Below are positions 19,726 through 31,231 of a stretch of DNA of 64,000 bases, piece by piece (positions within the stretch are counted from its first letter, which is position 1; every line of letters starts with the position of its first letter). The position numbers and the translations under genes are program-made. Below the pieces are notes generated by a model. The model was not told where the DNA came from. It saw only the letters and a program-made list of their open reading frames with translations, and made no database searches. The stretch is from the NCBI GenBank assembly GCA_022749755.1, contig CM040441.1, positions 22,507,475 through 22,571,474 on the forward strand, in the 5' to 3' direction. Origin of the DNA: Azadirachta indica. Taxonomy: Eukaryota > Streptophyta > Magnoliopsida > Sapindales > Meliaceae.

Positions 19726-20700
19726 ATGTCTCACAATCAAGAAGAAAATTCAACCTCGGGAATACAACAACCAAGCACCCCGAACCTACAATTGCAGGCG
19801 TTATTGAGGGAGATGAGACGGATGATGAGGGCTGAGTTAGAACCAATCCATGAGAGGATGGATAGGTTGGAAAAAGAGACATCAAGAGGGCAACATCAAC
19901 GCTCTTCCATTAGACAACCACCTAGGCAAGTGCAATCAAGGGTACAATGGGGTAATCTTGAGGATGATGAGGAGTTAGATGAATCACCAATGAACCGGGG
20001 CAGGAATTTGCATGGTTATGGGAATAGAGAAGTTAGGTTAGGTAGACCTAAGTTGGATGATGATTTAGAAAGTATTAAGTGAAAATTCCACCATTCCAAG
20101 GTAGAAACGATCCTGAAGCTTATTTAAAGTGGGAGAAAAAAATAGAGATTGTTTTTAATTGTCACAACTACTCCGAGATCAAAAAGGTAAAACTTGCGGA
20201 CATTGAATTTATTGATTATGTTATTATTTGGTGGGACCAATTGTTGAAGGATAGGAGAAGAAATCAAGAACGTCCTGTTGAAACGTGAGACGAGATGAAG
20301 ACAATAATGAGAAGACGTTTCATTCCAAGCTACTACCATCGGGAGTTGTTCAACAAATTGCAACGTCTCACTCAAGGATCTAAAAGCGTAGATGAATACT
20401 ACAAAGAGATAGAAGTTGCTATGATCTGAGCAAATGTAGAGGAGGATAGAGAATCTACCATGACTAGATTCTTACATGATTTAAATCGTGAGATCGTAGA
20501 CATGGTGGAAATGCAACATTATGTAGAGTTGACAGATATGGTACACCAAGCAATCAAAGTCGAGCAACAATTGAAGCGAAGAAACATGGTTAGGAGAGGA
20601 GCAAGTACGACTACTACAAACTCATGGAGATCAACTCTTAAACAGCAGAAATTTTCATTAATAAAGTCTAATTCCGAAGCTTTTTAGGATGCTAAGCAAG
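19726..20700 (+). pseudogene. gag of A-III (broken)
   Basis: The ATG at 19726 is chosen over an in-frame ATG 15 bases upstream because MSHNQEEN / MSQNQEEN is conserved with A-IV. It contains an N-terminal helix (LLREMRRMMRAELEPIHERM), QPPRQVQSRVQWGN, then the gag core PPFQGRNDPEAYLKWEKK, IIWWDQLLKDRRRNQERP, RFIPSYYHRELFNKLQRLTQ and [21 protein letters not shown] one-base deletion at about 20080 and stops near 20286 (Trp), 20428 (CGA to TGA) and 20686 disable it. Confidence 0.9.
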
Positions 20701-20702
20701 TT

Positions 20703-21278
20703 ATGTCACAAAAACAAGGTAACATTGAATCCACCGCTTCTAGAAATCGTGACATTCAGTGTTTTAAATGTCAAGGCAGGGGTCATATAGCTAGCCAATG
20801 CCCAAATAAAAAAGTAATGGTGATCAATGCTCAAGGGAAGATTGAGTCGAAAGGAGAAGAAGAAGACGAAATAGAAGACATGCCATCTCGTGAAGATAAC
20901 TACGAAAGGCAATATACTGTAGGAAGAGAATTATTAGTGGCAAGACGAGCTCTTAGCGCACAGATTAAGGAAGAAGAAAATGATCAGCGGGAGAACTTGT
21001 TTCATACTCGGTGTTTCATCAACAACAAAGTTTGCAGCGTTATAATTGATGGAGGAATTTGCATCAACGTGGCCAGCACCGAATTAGTGGAGAAATTATC
21101 GTTACCTACCATGAAACATCCACGACCGTACCGGCTTCAATGGCTAAACAATTGTGGAGAAATCAAGGTAATAAAACAAGTGTTGGTGGCATTCTCTATT
21201 GGCAAATATGAGGATGAGGTTTTTTATGATGTGATTCCTATGCATGTATGTCACATCTTATTGGGCAGACCATGGTAG
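20703..21278 (+). pseudogene. Nucleocapsid-protease segment of A-III (open but isolated)
   Basis: 191 codons without a stop. The CCHC knuckle comes first (residues 20-33), then an acidic spacer (GEEEDEIEDMP) and ENLFHTRCFINNKVCSVIID with IIDGG as the aspartic protease active site (about residue 115). VASTELVEKLSLP and FYDVIPMHVCHILLGRPW follow, ending at TAG where relatives read CAG (RPWQYD). It is part of a gag-pol polyprotein, not a separate gene. The ATG at 20703 is incidental. Confidence 0.87.
20760..20801 (+). other. Intact CCHC zinc knuckle (nucleocapsid) of A-III
   Basis: Reads CFKCQGRGHIASQC, a perfect CX2CX4HX4C. It lies in a frame open from 20703 to 21278 together with the protease. 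The same site in A-IV has lost the His and last Cys, and in A-II it has an internal stop. Confidence 0.92.
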
Positions 21279-22500
21279 TACGATCGACGAGTCACAGATG
21301 ACGGTTTTACCAATAGATACTCTTTTACCATCAAAAGGCAACCTATATCACTTGTACCATTGACTCCAAAACAAATTCTCGAAGACCAATTAAAGATGCA
21401 AAAAGCGAGTGAAAATAAAAAAGAAAATGAGAAAGGCAAAAATGTGAAAGAGAGTGAAAATGAGAGAGTTGCAACGTTAATATGTGAGAGAGAGGACAAA
21501 TATAATTTTATTGCAAAAAAAAGTGAGATCAAGAGAGCTTTACTTTCACAACAACCCCTTATAATACTTATGTACAAGGAGGCCTTTTTGTGTACTGATG
21601 ATTTTTCCGGATCCTTGCCGAGCAATGTTATGTTTCTTTTGTAGGAATTCAAGGATCTCTTTCCTGAAGAGGTGCCTCTGGTTTACCTCCAATTCGAGGA
21701 ATTAAACATCAAATTGATTTTGTACCCGGTGCAACAATTCCTAACCGACTAGCTTACAGAAGTAATCCTGAGGAGACAAAAGAACTTCAACGACAAGTTA
21801 ATGAGCTGATAGAGAAAGGGTATGCTAGAGAAAGCACGAGTCCTTGTGCGGTTCCGGTGCTACTAGTGCCTAAGAAAGATGGGACATGGAGGATGTGTGT
21901 TGATTGCTGAGCTGTCAACAATATTACGGTAAAGTATCGACATCTCATTCCTTGATTAGATGATATGTTAGATGAATTGCATGGATCTTGCGTGTTTTTT
22001 AAAATTGATCTTAAGAGTGGATACCATCAAATTAAGATGAAAGAAGGGGATGAGTGAAAAACTGCGTTTAAAACAAAATATGGTTTGTATGAATGGTTAG
22101 TTATGCCTGAAGGGTTAACTAATGCACCTAGTACTTTCATGAGACTTATGAACCATATTTTTCGTGCTTTCATTGGCAAATTCGTAGTAATTTATTTTGA
22201 CGATATCTTGATTTATAGCAAAAACTTGAATGATCATGTTGAACATTTAAAACTTGTTTTAGAGGTTTTAAGGAAAGAAAGGCTATTTACTAATTTTAAG
22301 AAATGTACATTTTGCATGGGTAAGCTTGTGTTTCTTGGTTTTGTTGTAAGTGTTAAAGGGATTGAGGTTGATGAGGAGAAGGTGAAGGCAATTCAAGAAT
22401 GGCCAACGCCTATTTCAATGAATCAAGTAAGAAGCTTTCATGGATTGGCCAGTTTTTATAGGCACTTTGTTTGAGATTTTAAGAGCATAGTACACCCTTA
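21279..22500 (+). pseudogene. Linker and reverse transcriptase of A-III (broken)
   Basis: Charged linker (KASENKKENEKGKNVKESE), then MYKEAFLCTDDFSGSLPSNV, the shared frameshift near 21678, then [20 protein letters not shown] and [18 protein letters not shown]. The last part is the catalytic [12 protein letters not shown] and [19 protein letters not shown]. The usual MPFGLTNA reads MPEGLTNA, apparently a relic of the 66-bp duplication seen in A-II. Stops stand at Arg and Trp codons (DC*A, IP*L, DE*K). Confidence 0.88.
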
Positions 22501-22980
22501 ACCGAAGTCATCAAGAAGAATGTTCCGTTCAAATGGGGAAAAGAGTAAGAAAAGGCATTCAAATTTATCAAAGAAAAATTGACTAATGCACCTTTACTTG
22601 TTTTACTTAACTTTATTAAAACATTTGAAATAGAGTGTGATGCTTTAGATACAGAGATCGAAGGCATACTAATGCAAAAAGGAAGACCGATTGCATACTT
22701 TAGTGAGAAATTAAATTGCGCGGCTTTAAACTATCCCACTTATGACAAAGAACTGTATGCATTGGTTCGAACTCTAGAAACTTGACAGCATTACTTTTAG
22801 CTCAAAGAGTTTGTGATTTATACAGATCATGAATTCTTGAAACATTTAAAGGTGCAGCACAAATTAAACAAACGTCATGCCAAATGAGTAGAGTTCATTG
22901 AGACATTTTCTTATGTGATCAAATACAAACAAAGCAAAGAAAATATAGTTGCTGATGCACTATTACGCAGGTTCGCTTTA
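22501..22980 (+). pseudogene. RNase H of A-III (broken)
   Basis: Reads TEVIKKNVPFKWGKE, then [20 protein letters not shown] (first catalytic Asp) and [28 protein letters not shown]. The T*QHYF*LKEF segment follows with both Trp as stops. The segment VIYTDHEFLKHLK and the terminal KQSKENIVADALLRR are recognisable. Several conserved residues are changed, including GTGIGG to TEIEG. Confidence 0.85.
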
Positions 22981-24405
22981 CTTTCAACTCTTGATGTTAA
23001 ATTACTTGGATTTGAGTACATTAAGGAATTATATATAACGGACTCTAATTTTTGTGAGTTGTTTAAGAATTGCACTATGGGAGCATGTGGGAAGTTCTAT
23101 TTGCATAATGGTTTTCTATTTCGAGAAAATAAATTGTGTGTTCCATATTCATCCCTGCGTGAATTACTTGTTTGAGAAGCACACGGTGGTGGTTTGATGG
23201 GTCACTTTGGTGTAGTTAAGACTTTATACATATTGCATGAACATTTCTTTTGGCCGCACATGAAACGTGACGTAGAAAGGGTTTGTGCAAGATGCATTAC
23301 TTTTAGACAAGTTAAGTCTAGGCAACAATCACATAGATTGTATACACCACTTCCTATTCCTAAAATACTTTGGGTCGATATTTTTATGAATTTTGTTTTG
23401 AGATTACTTAGGACAAAGAGGGGGAGAGACTCAGTTTTTGTCGTTGTCGATAGATTTTTTAAGATGGCACACTTTATTGCATATCGTAAAACTGATGATG
23501 CATCACATATAGTTGATTTGTTTTTAAGGAAGTTGTTAGGTTGCATGGAATACTCAAGACTATTGTCTCAGATCGAGACGCAAGGTTTTTAAGTTACTTT
23601 TAGAAGACATTGTGGGAAAAATTGGAAATTAAATTATTATTTTCTACTACTTGTCACCCACAAACAGATGGTCAAACCGATGTAGTAAATAGAACATTAT
23701 CTACTTTGTTGCATACTATTATACAAAAGAATCTGAAAACTTGGGAAGATTGCTTGCCGCATGTTGAATTTGCTTACAAACGTTGTGTTCATTCTGCCAT
23801 TAAGTTTTTACCTTTTGAAATTGTTTATAATTTTAATCCACTAACTCCTTTGGATTTAACTCCTTTACCTATGAATGAGCGCATTAATTTAGATGGCAAG
23901 AAGAAATCTGATTTCATTAAGCAGATTCATGAGAAAGCAAGGCAACACATAGAACAACGAACGAAACAATATGCCAAGCAAGCCAATAAGGGACGTAAGA
24001 AGGTTATCTTTAAATCAGGAGATTTGGCTTGGTTACATATGAGGAAGGAGCGTTTTCCTGAGTAAAGACGTTCCAAACTTCTACCAAGGGGAAATGGCCC
24101 ATTTCAAGTAGTGGAATGCATCAATTACAATGCCTACAAACTTAAACTACCAAGCGAGTATGGGGTTAGTACAACCTTTAATGTTTCAGACTTATCTCCT
24201 TTTGATGTAGGTAGTGATTTGAGGACAAATTCTTTCCAAGAGGGGGACAATAATGCAAACGAAGTTGCACAACTATATAAACAAAAGGAGAACCTCAGAC
24301 ATAAGGTTGGAGACACTCAATTACAGTATTTATATGATTCGCTAAGCGGGCTGAGTGAACCGATTACAAGAACTAGAGCCAAGACATTGGAAAGTGCCTT
24401 AAATT
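22981..24405 (+). pseudogene. Integrase of A-III, running into its 3' LTR (broken)
   Basis: The zinc-binding region is [20 protein letters not shown]...CARCITF, with the last Cys replaced by Phe. In the core, [20 protein letters not shown] is clear, a one-base deletion near 23525 breaks the frame, and [13 protein letters not shown] has Asp where the catalytic Glu should be. In the C-terminal part, [20 protein letters not shown] and [20 protein letters not shown] are clear. The frame passes the LTR start at 24251 and ends at TGA 24405 (NGL to N-stop). Confidence 0.87.
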
Positions 24406-24837
24406 GACTAATTAAAAGGATGTGTGATTCAACTACAATTTAAGATACACATCTTGAAGAATTAGGCTCAGTGATCATCATTCAAGCGATCGGAGTCCAA
24501 GAAAGACTAATATGAAAATGTTCGAAAATTATAGTTCATTTATATAATTTTAAGAATCTTAAAATGATGTAATCACTTACATCTTAAAATAAGTTTTTGT
24601 TCTTGAACTCTTCAAATTTAATTTCTTGTGGCGTTCAAAATAACCAAACTTATCATTTATATTCTTAAGTGTTTTCTTAAAGATTCTTGGTGTGGCGTTT
24701 GAGTAAATTATAGTCTTGGTTCTTATCTAGATAGGTATCGGGTCAAGACTCTATAAACTTGCGTCTTGAGAAAATTTTGGAGTTTTTTACTATATTTGGT
24801 GTTGGGATTCGTCACGATATTGGCGAAGTTCATATCA
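24251..24837 (+). repeat. Family A LTR shared by A-III (3') and A-IV (5')
   Basis: 587 bp, from TAATGCAAACG (TG decayed to TA) after the purine tract CAAGAGGGGGACAA to GTTCATATCA. About 240 bp of the middle, including TATA box and palindrome, are deleted between ATCACTTACATC and TTAAAATAAG. It is followed directly by a PBS (24840) and leader, so it closes one element and opens the next. Confidence 0.9.
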
Positions 24838-24839
24838 TT

Positions 24840-24850
24840 TGGTATCAGAG
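24840..24850 (+). promoter_or_regulatory. Primer-binding site of A-IV
   Basis: TGGTATCAGAG, 11 matching bases to the initiator tRNA-Met complement, two bases after the shared LTR. Confidence 0.88.
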
Positions 24851-25046
24851 GTTTAGTTCCAAGGCAAGTTTAAGTTATCCTCTACCTCTTTATTGTTCCT
24901 TTACTTCTTAAAATACAATTCTGAAAAAAAAATACAAAAAAAATATATTATGGCCAAATTCCTCCTTGATTGGTCCAAATTCGAATTTTGTGTTTTACTT
25001 CCTTCAATTTATTTTGAGTTCATATTTTGATTTCTACTTCCTAACC

Positions 25047-25084
<38 letters not shown>

Positions 25085-25359
25085 TTGTTGTTATCTATTA
25101 TATTCATAATTTCTTGTAGTATTGGCCTAATATTCTTTATTTTTGATCCAATATTGTCATTACTTGCATCAATTTCTTAAGAATTGCTTATTGAATCTTG
25201 TGAATTTGTTTTGGTTGCATTTCATCGTAAAATTGCCACTGAAATTTTAATTAAGAGTGTGCAAGTGTGAGAATATTTGAGTGCTCAAACACGAGAGTGA
25301 GTGAAAACATGTGAGGGAGTGCTTGTGAGATTTCTAACTTTGTTTTGCAAATTTTAAAT
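24851..25359 (+). other. Untranslated leader of A-IV
   Basis: A-rich noncoding leader with a pure A run of about 20 at 25048-25067. The acceptor-like TTTTGCAG of A-III is TTTTGCAA here. Confidence 0.7.
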
Positions 25360-26619
25360 ATGTCTCAGAATCAAGAAGAAAATTCAACCGCGGGAGTACA
25401 ACAACCAACCAACCCGAACCTACAATTGCAAGCGTTATTGGGGGAAATGAGACAGATGATGAGGGCTGAGTTAGAACCAATCCATAAGAGGATAGATAGG
25501 TTGGAAGAAGAGACATCAAGAGGGCAACATCAACGCTCTTCCATTAGACAACCACCTAGGCAAGTGCAATCAAGGGTACAATGGGGTAATCTTGAGGATG
25601 ATGAGGAGTTAGATGAATCACCAATGAACCGGGGCAGGAATTTGCATGGTTATAGGAATAGAGAAACTAGGCTGGGTAGACCTAAGTTGGATGATGATTT
25701 AGGAAGTATTAAGGTAAAAATTCCACCGTTCCAAGGTAGAAACAATCTTAAAGCTTATTTAGAGTGGGAGAAGAAAATAGAGATGGTTTTCAATTGTCAC
25801 AACTACTCCGAGATCAAAAAGGTAACACTTATGACTATTGAATTTACTGATTATGCTATTATTTGGTGGGATCAATTGTTGAAGGATAAGAGAAGAAATC
25901 AAGAATATTCTATTGAAACGTGGGACGAGATGAAGACAATAATGAGAAGACGTTTCATTCCAAACTATTACCATCGGGAGTTGTTCAACAAATTATAGCG
26001 TCTAACTCAAGGATCTAAAAGCGTAGATGAATACTACAAAGAGATGAAGGTTGCTATGATTCGAGCAAATGTAAAGGAGGATAGAGAAGCTACCTAGGTA
26101 GATTTTTACATGGTTTAAACCGTGAGATCGCAGACGCGGTGGAAATGCAACATTATGTAGAGTTGACAGATATGGTACACCAAGCAATCAAAGTCGAGCA
26201 ACAATTGAAGCGAAGAAACATGGCTAGGAGAGGCGCAAGCACGACTGCTACAAACTGATGGAGATCAACTTCTAAACGCCAGGAATTTCCATTAATAAAG
26301 AATAATTCCAAAGCTTCTAAGGATGCTAAACAAGTTGTGCCACAAAAATAAGGTAACATTGAATCCACCGCTTCTAAAAATCGTGACATTAAGTGTTTTA
26401 AATGTCAAGGCAGGGGTTATATAGTTAGCCAATACCCAAATAAAAGCGTAATGGTGATCAATGCTCAAGGGAAGATTGAGTCCGAAGAAGAAGAAGAAGA
26501 CGAAATAGAAGACATGCCAGCTCTTGAAGATAACTACGAAGGGTAATATGCTGCGGAAGGAGAATTATTAGTAACAAGATGATCTCTTAGCACACAAGTT
26601 AAGGCAGAAAATGATCAGT
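25360..26619 (+). pseudogene. gag and nucleocapsid of A-IV (broken)
   Basis: 213 codons are open from the ATG at 25360 (MSQNQEENSTAGVQ). They cover the helical N-terminus, QPPRQVQSRVQWGN and the gag core (PPFQGRNNLKAYLEWEKK, DYAIIWWDQLLKDKRRNQE, RRRFIPNYYHRELFNKL), to TAG at 25996-25998 replacing CAG. A one-base deletion at about 26095 and a TGA at about 26260 follow. The knuckle at 26394-26435 reads CFKCQGRGYIVSQY, having lost both the His and the last Cys by C-to-T/G-to-A changes. Confidence 0.9.
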
Positions 26620-27190
26620 GGGAAAACTTGTTTCATACTCGGTGTTTCGTTAACAACAAAGTTTGCAGTATTATAATTGATGGAGTAAGTTGCATCAATG
26701 TGGCCAGCACCGAATTAGTGGAGAAATTATCTTTACCTATTATGAAACATCTACGACCGTACCGGCTTCAATGGTTAAACAATTGTGGAGAAATCAAGGT
26801 AACAAAACAAGTGTTGGTAGCATTTTTTATTGGCAAGTATGAGGATGAGGTTCTTTGTGACGTGATTCCTATGTACGTTTGTCACATCCTATTATTGGGC
26901 AGACCATAGAAGTACGATCGACGAGTCACACAAGACGGTTTCACCAATAGATACTCTTTTACTATCAAAAGGCAACCTATATCACTTGTACTATTGACTC
27001 CAAAACAAGTTCTCGAAAACCAATTAAAGATATAAAAAGCGAGTGAAAAGAAAAAAGAAAATGAGAAAGACAAAAATGTGAAAGAGAGTGAGAGAAAAAA
27101 TGAGAGAATAGCAACGTTAATATGTGAGAGAGAGGGACAAATATAATTTTATTGCAAAAAAAAGTGAGATCAAGAGAGCTTTACTTTCAC
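26620..27190 (+). pseudogene. Protease and linker of A-IV (broken)
   Basis: FHTRCFVNNKVCSIIIDGVS has the catalytic Asp with the second Gly changed to Val. VASTELVEKLSLPIMKH, RLQWLNNCGEIKVTKQ and CDVIPMYVCHILLLGRP follow, with one extra Leu codon (CTATTATTGG), and then the charged linker. TAG replaces the Trp-Gln region at about 26907. From 26839 it matches position 1 onward. Confidence 0.85.
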
Positions 27191-28095
27191 AACAACCCCT
27201 TATAATACTTATGTACAAGGAGGCCTTTTTGTGTACTGATGATTTTTCCGGATCCTTGCCGAGCAATGTTATGTTTCTTTTGCAGGAATTCAAGGATATC
27301 TTTCCTGAAGAGGTGCCTCTGGTTTACCTCCAATTCGAGGAATTAAACATCAAATTGATTTTGTACCCGGTGCAACAATTCCTAACCGACCAGCTTACAG
27401 AAGTAATCCTGAGGAGACAAAAGAACTTCAACGACAAGTTAATGAGCTGATAGAGAAAGGGTATGCTATGCTAGAGAAAGCACGAGTCATTGTGCGGTTC
27501 CAGTGCTACTAGTGCCTAAGAAAGATGGGACATGGAGGATGTGTGTTGATTGCCGAGCTGTCAACAATATTACGGTAATGTATCGATGTCCAATTCCTCG
27601 ATTAGATGATATGTTAGATGAATTGTATGGATTTTGTGTGTTTTCTAAAATTGATCTTAAGAGTGGATACCATCAAATTAGGATGAAAGAAGGGGATGAG
27701 TGGAAAAGTGCATTTAAAACAAAATATGGTTTGTATGAATGGTTAATTATGCCTTTTGGGTTAACTAATGCAGCTAATACTTTTATGAGATTTATGAACT
27801 ATGTTTTGCGTGCTTTCATTGGCAAATTCATAATAGTCTATTTTGATGATATCTTGATTTATAGCCAAAACTTGAATGATCATGTTGAACTTTTAAAACT
27901 TGGTTTAGCAGTTTTAAGGAAATAAAGGGTATTTGCTAATTTTAAGAAATGTAAATTTTACACAGATAAGCTTGTGTTTCTTGGTTTTGTTGTAAGTGCT
28001 AAAGGGATTGAGGTCAATAAGGAGAAGGTGAAGGCAATTCAAGAATGGCCAACGCCTACTTCGACGAATCAAGTAAGAAGCTTTCATGAATTGGC
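27191..28095 (+). pseudogene. Reverse transcriptase of A-IV (broken)
   Basis: Same features as [57 protein letters not shown] and [12 protein letters not shown]. It is less decayed at some codons (CRAVNN versus CQVVNN) and has a 6-bp repeat (ATGCTATGCTAG) near 27462. The shared frameshift near 27318 and the TAA at 27923 are present. Confidence 0.88.
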
Positions 28096-28648
28096 CAGTT
28101 TTTATCGGCGCTTTGTTCGAGATTTTAGTAGCATAACTGCACCTTTAACCAAAGTCATCAAGAAGAATATTCCATTCAAGTGGGGAAAAGAGCAAGAAAA
28201 GGCATTCAAACTTATCAAAGAAAAATTAACTAATGCACTTTTACTTGTTTTACCTAACTTTACTAAAACATTTGAGATATAGTGTGATGCTTCAAGTACA
28301 GGAATTGGAGGCATACTAATGCAAGAAGGAAGACCAATTGCGTACTTTAGTGAGAAACTAAATGGTGCGGCTTTAAACTATCCCACTTACAACAAAAAAA
28401 TTGTATACATTGGTTCAAACTCTAAAAACTTGACAACATTACCTTGACCCAAAGAGTTTGTGATTCATATAGATCATGAATCCTTGAAACATTTAAAGGC
28501 GCAGCACAAATTAAGCAGACGTCACGCCAAATGGGTGGAGTTCATTAAGACATTTCTTTATGTGATCAAATACAAATAAGGCAAAGAAAATATAGTTGTT
28601 GATGCACTATCACGCAGGTACACTTTACTTTCAACTCTTAATGCTAAA
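28096..28648 (+). pseudogene. RNase H of A-IV (broken)
   Basis: [20 protein letters not shown], then NFTKTFEI followed by a TAG where A-I reads GAG (IECDAS), so this copy has a stop private to it at 28280-28282. [20 protein letters not shown] follows, and then one extra A in an A-run near 28390. Confidence 0.84.
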
Positions 28649-30040
28649 TTGCTTGGATTTGAGTACATTAAGGAGTTGTATGTAATGGACTCTAATTTTT
28701 GTGACTTGTTTAAAAATTGCACTGAGGGAGCATGTGGGAAGTTCTATTTGCATGATGGTTTCCTATTTCGAGAAAATAAATTGTGTGTTCTATATTCATC
28801 TTTGTGTGAGTTACTTGTTCGAGAAGCACACGATAGAGGTTTAATGGGTCACTTTGGCTTAGCTAAGACTTTACACATTGCATGACGCATATGAAATGTG
28901 ATGTAGAAAGGGTTTGTACGAGATACATTACTTGTAGGCAAGCTAAGTTTAGGCAACAACCACATGGATTGTATACACCATTTCCTATTCCTAGTGTACC
29001 TTGAGTCGATATTTTTATGAATTTTGTTTTAGGATTACCTATGACAGAGGGGGAGAGACTTAGTTTTTGTGGTTGTCGATAGGTTTTCTAAGATGGCACA
29101 CTTTATTGTATGTCATAAAACTGATGATGCATCACATATAACTGATTTGTTTTTCAAGGAAGTTGTTAAGTTGCATAGATTGCCCAAGACTATTGTCTCA
29201 GATCGAGACTCAAAGTTCTTAAGTTACTTTTGGAAGACATTGTGGGGAAAGTTGGGAACTAAATTATTATTTTCTTCTACTTGTCACCCACAAATAGATG
29301 GTTAAACCGAAGTAGTAAATAGGATATTGTCTACTTTGTTGCGTACTATCATATAAAAGAATTTGAAAACTTCAGAAAATTGCTTGCCGCATGTTGAATT
29401 TACTTATAATCGTTGTATTCATTATGTCACTAAGTTTTCACCTTTTGAAATTGTCTATAGTTTTAATCTACTAACTCCTTTAGATTTAACTCCTTTACCT
29501 ATGAATGAGCGCGTTAATTTAGATGGCAAGAAAAAAGCTGATTTCATTAAGCAGATTCATGAGAAAGTAAAGCAACACATAAAGCAACGAACGAAACAAT
29601 ATGCCAAGCAAGCCAATAAGGGACGCAAGAAGGTTGTCTTTAAATTAGAAGATTTGGTTTGATTACATATGAGGAAGGAGCATTTTCCTGAGGAAAGACG
29701 TTCTAAACTTCTACCAAGGGGAGATGGCCCATTTCGAGTACTAGAACGCATCAATGATAATGTCTACAAACTTGAACTACCAGGCGAGTACAGGGTTAGT
29801 ACAACATTTAATGTTTTTGACTTATCTCCTTTTGATGTAGGTAGCGATTTGAGGACAAATCCTTTTCAAGAGAGGGAGAATGATGCAAACGAAGTTGTGC
29901 AACCACGTAAATAAGAGGAGAACCTCAGACATAAGGTTGGAGATACTCAATTACAGCATTTATATGATTCGCTAAGCGTGCCGAGTGGACTGATTATAAG
30001 AGCTAGAGCCAAAACATTTGAAAGTGTCTTAAATGGACTA
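28649..30040 (+). pseudogene. Integrase of A-IV (broken)
   Basis: As in [52 protein letters not shown] and HPQIDG followed by TAA where A-I keeps CAA, then the C-terminal region up to [21 protein letters not shown] further private stop (PRK followed by TAA, 29912) falls inside the LTR part. The catalytic Glu codon lies just after the TAA. Confidence 0.87.
29867..29880 (+). promoter_or_regulatory. Polypurine tract of A-IV
   Basis: CAAGAGAGGGAGAA, identical to that of A-I and ending at the LTR start at 29881. Confidence 0.85.
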
Positions 30041-30698
30041 ATTACGAAGATGTGTGATTAAAATACAATTCAAGATACACGTTGTGAAGAATTAGGTTCA
30101 GTGAACATCATTCAAGCGATTGGAGTCCAAGAAGACTAATATGAAAATGTTCAAAAATTATAGTCCATTTATATAATTTTAAGAATCTTAAAATGATGTA
30201 ATCACTTATATCATACACATTCGATGTCATTACTTACGTCATATATATATGACGTCATTGCTTACATTTTCATGTTTGAAATTTGTAGGTTTTAAAAGTC
30301 ATAAAATTTGAATTTATTTTGTCAATTGTTAGGTAGGATTGATAGCCTAACTTTTGACATTTTCCCTTTGTATTTTGCCTATAAAAAGGTTTTCATTTCT
30401 TAAAATGAGACAAGCAATTTTGAGTGTTAAATTATTTCTTATAAGTTCTGTTCTTGAACTCTTCAAGTTTAATTTCTTATGGCGTTCAAAATAATCAAAC
30501 TTATCATCTAAATTTTTAAGTATTTTCTTAAGGATTCTTGGTATGGCGTTTGAGTAAATCATAGTTTTAGTTCTTATCTAAATAGGTATCGGGTCAAGAT
30601 TTTATAAACTTGCATCTTGAAAAAATCTTTGGGTTCTTTACTACATTCGATGTTGGATTTCGTCTTAATATTGGCGAAGTTCGTATCAGTTCGTATCA
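29881..30698 (+). repeat. Family A LTR (3' LTR of A-IV)
   Basis: 818 bp, sister of 3112-3942, with TATA box at 30380 and one ACGTCATATATATATGACGT palindrome (30237-30256) but not the extra TGACGT copy found in A-I. It ends GTTCGTATCAGTTCGTATCA, a perfect 10-bp duplication of its own terminus, then satellite. Confidence 0.92.
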
Positions 30699-31231
30699 TC
30701 CGGCCCCAAAAATCGTAAGTTTTTAACTTCTCTGTTTTGGAAATAAAATACACTGTAAGGATCTTAATGCAATGGTGAGTAACAAGACGTATAGTTCGTC
30801 TCCAAACGATGTTGTTATTTAAGTTCATGTCACGTTTGACAATTTCGTCCGCAAAAATCCTACGTTTTCAATTTCTTCGTTTTTGAAATAAAATGTATCG
30901 TAAGCGTCCTCACACGATGTTTAGAAACTAGACTTGCAGCTTGTCTCAAACCGAAGAAATTTTCAAGTTTGCATCATGTTCGACAATTCCAGCTCTGAAA
31001 ATCGTATGTTTTTAACTTCTCTATTTTTGAAATAAAATATACTGTAATGATTCTCACGCGATGGTCAGAAACAAAGCATGCGGTTCGTCTTAAAACGAAG
31101 TCGTTTTTCGAGTCTGTATCACATTTGACAAGTCTGACCCTGAAAATCGTACGTTTTCAATTTCTCCATTTTCAAAATAAAATGCACCGTAAGATTTTTT
31201 ACGTGATGGTTAGAAAAAGATGTGCGGTTTG
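30699..31231 (-). repeat. 144-bp satellite, about 3.7 units, minus orientation
   Basis: Near-identical copy of 3943-4475, including its unit-specific variants. Confidence 0.9.

Larger units (their letters stand above)
19002..24837 (+). mobile_element. Element A-III, family A, best-preserved internal region
   Basis: A 5' LTR remnant after the gap, then PBS, leader, gag, protease, RT, RNase H, integrase and a 3' LTR at 24251-24837, in standard Ty3/gypsy order over about 5.8 kb. It has the most complete gag-pol of the window, including the only intact family A CCHC knuckle and IIDGG protease motif, yet it carries at least ten stops or frameshifts. Its 3' LTR doubles as the 5' LTR of A-IV. Confidence 0.92.
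24838..30698 (+). mobile_element. Element A-IV, family A (complete sister of A-I)
   Basis: PBS (24840-24850, TGGTATCAGAG), leader, gag, protease, RT, RNase H, integrase and 3' LTR (29881-30698). From 26839 onward it is nearly identical to 1-3942, so it shows the part of A-I that lies left of the window. Its 5' LTR is the one shared with A-III. Degraded throughout. Confidence 0.92.
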
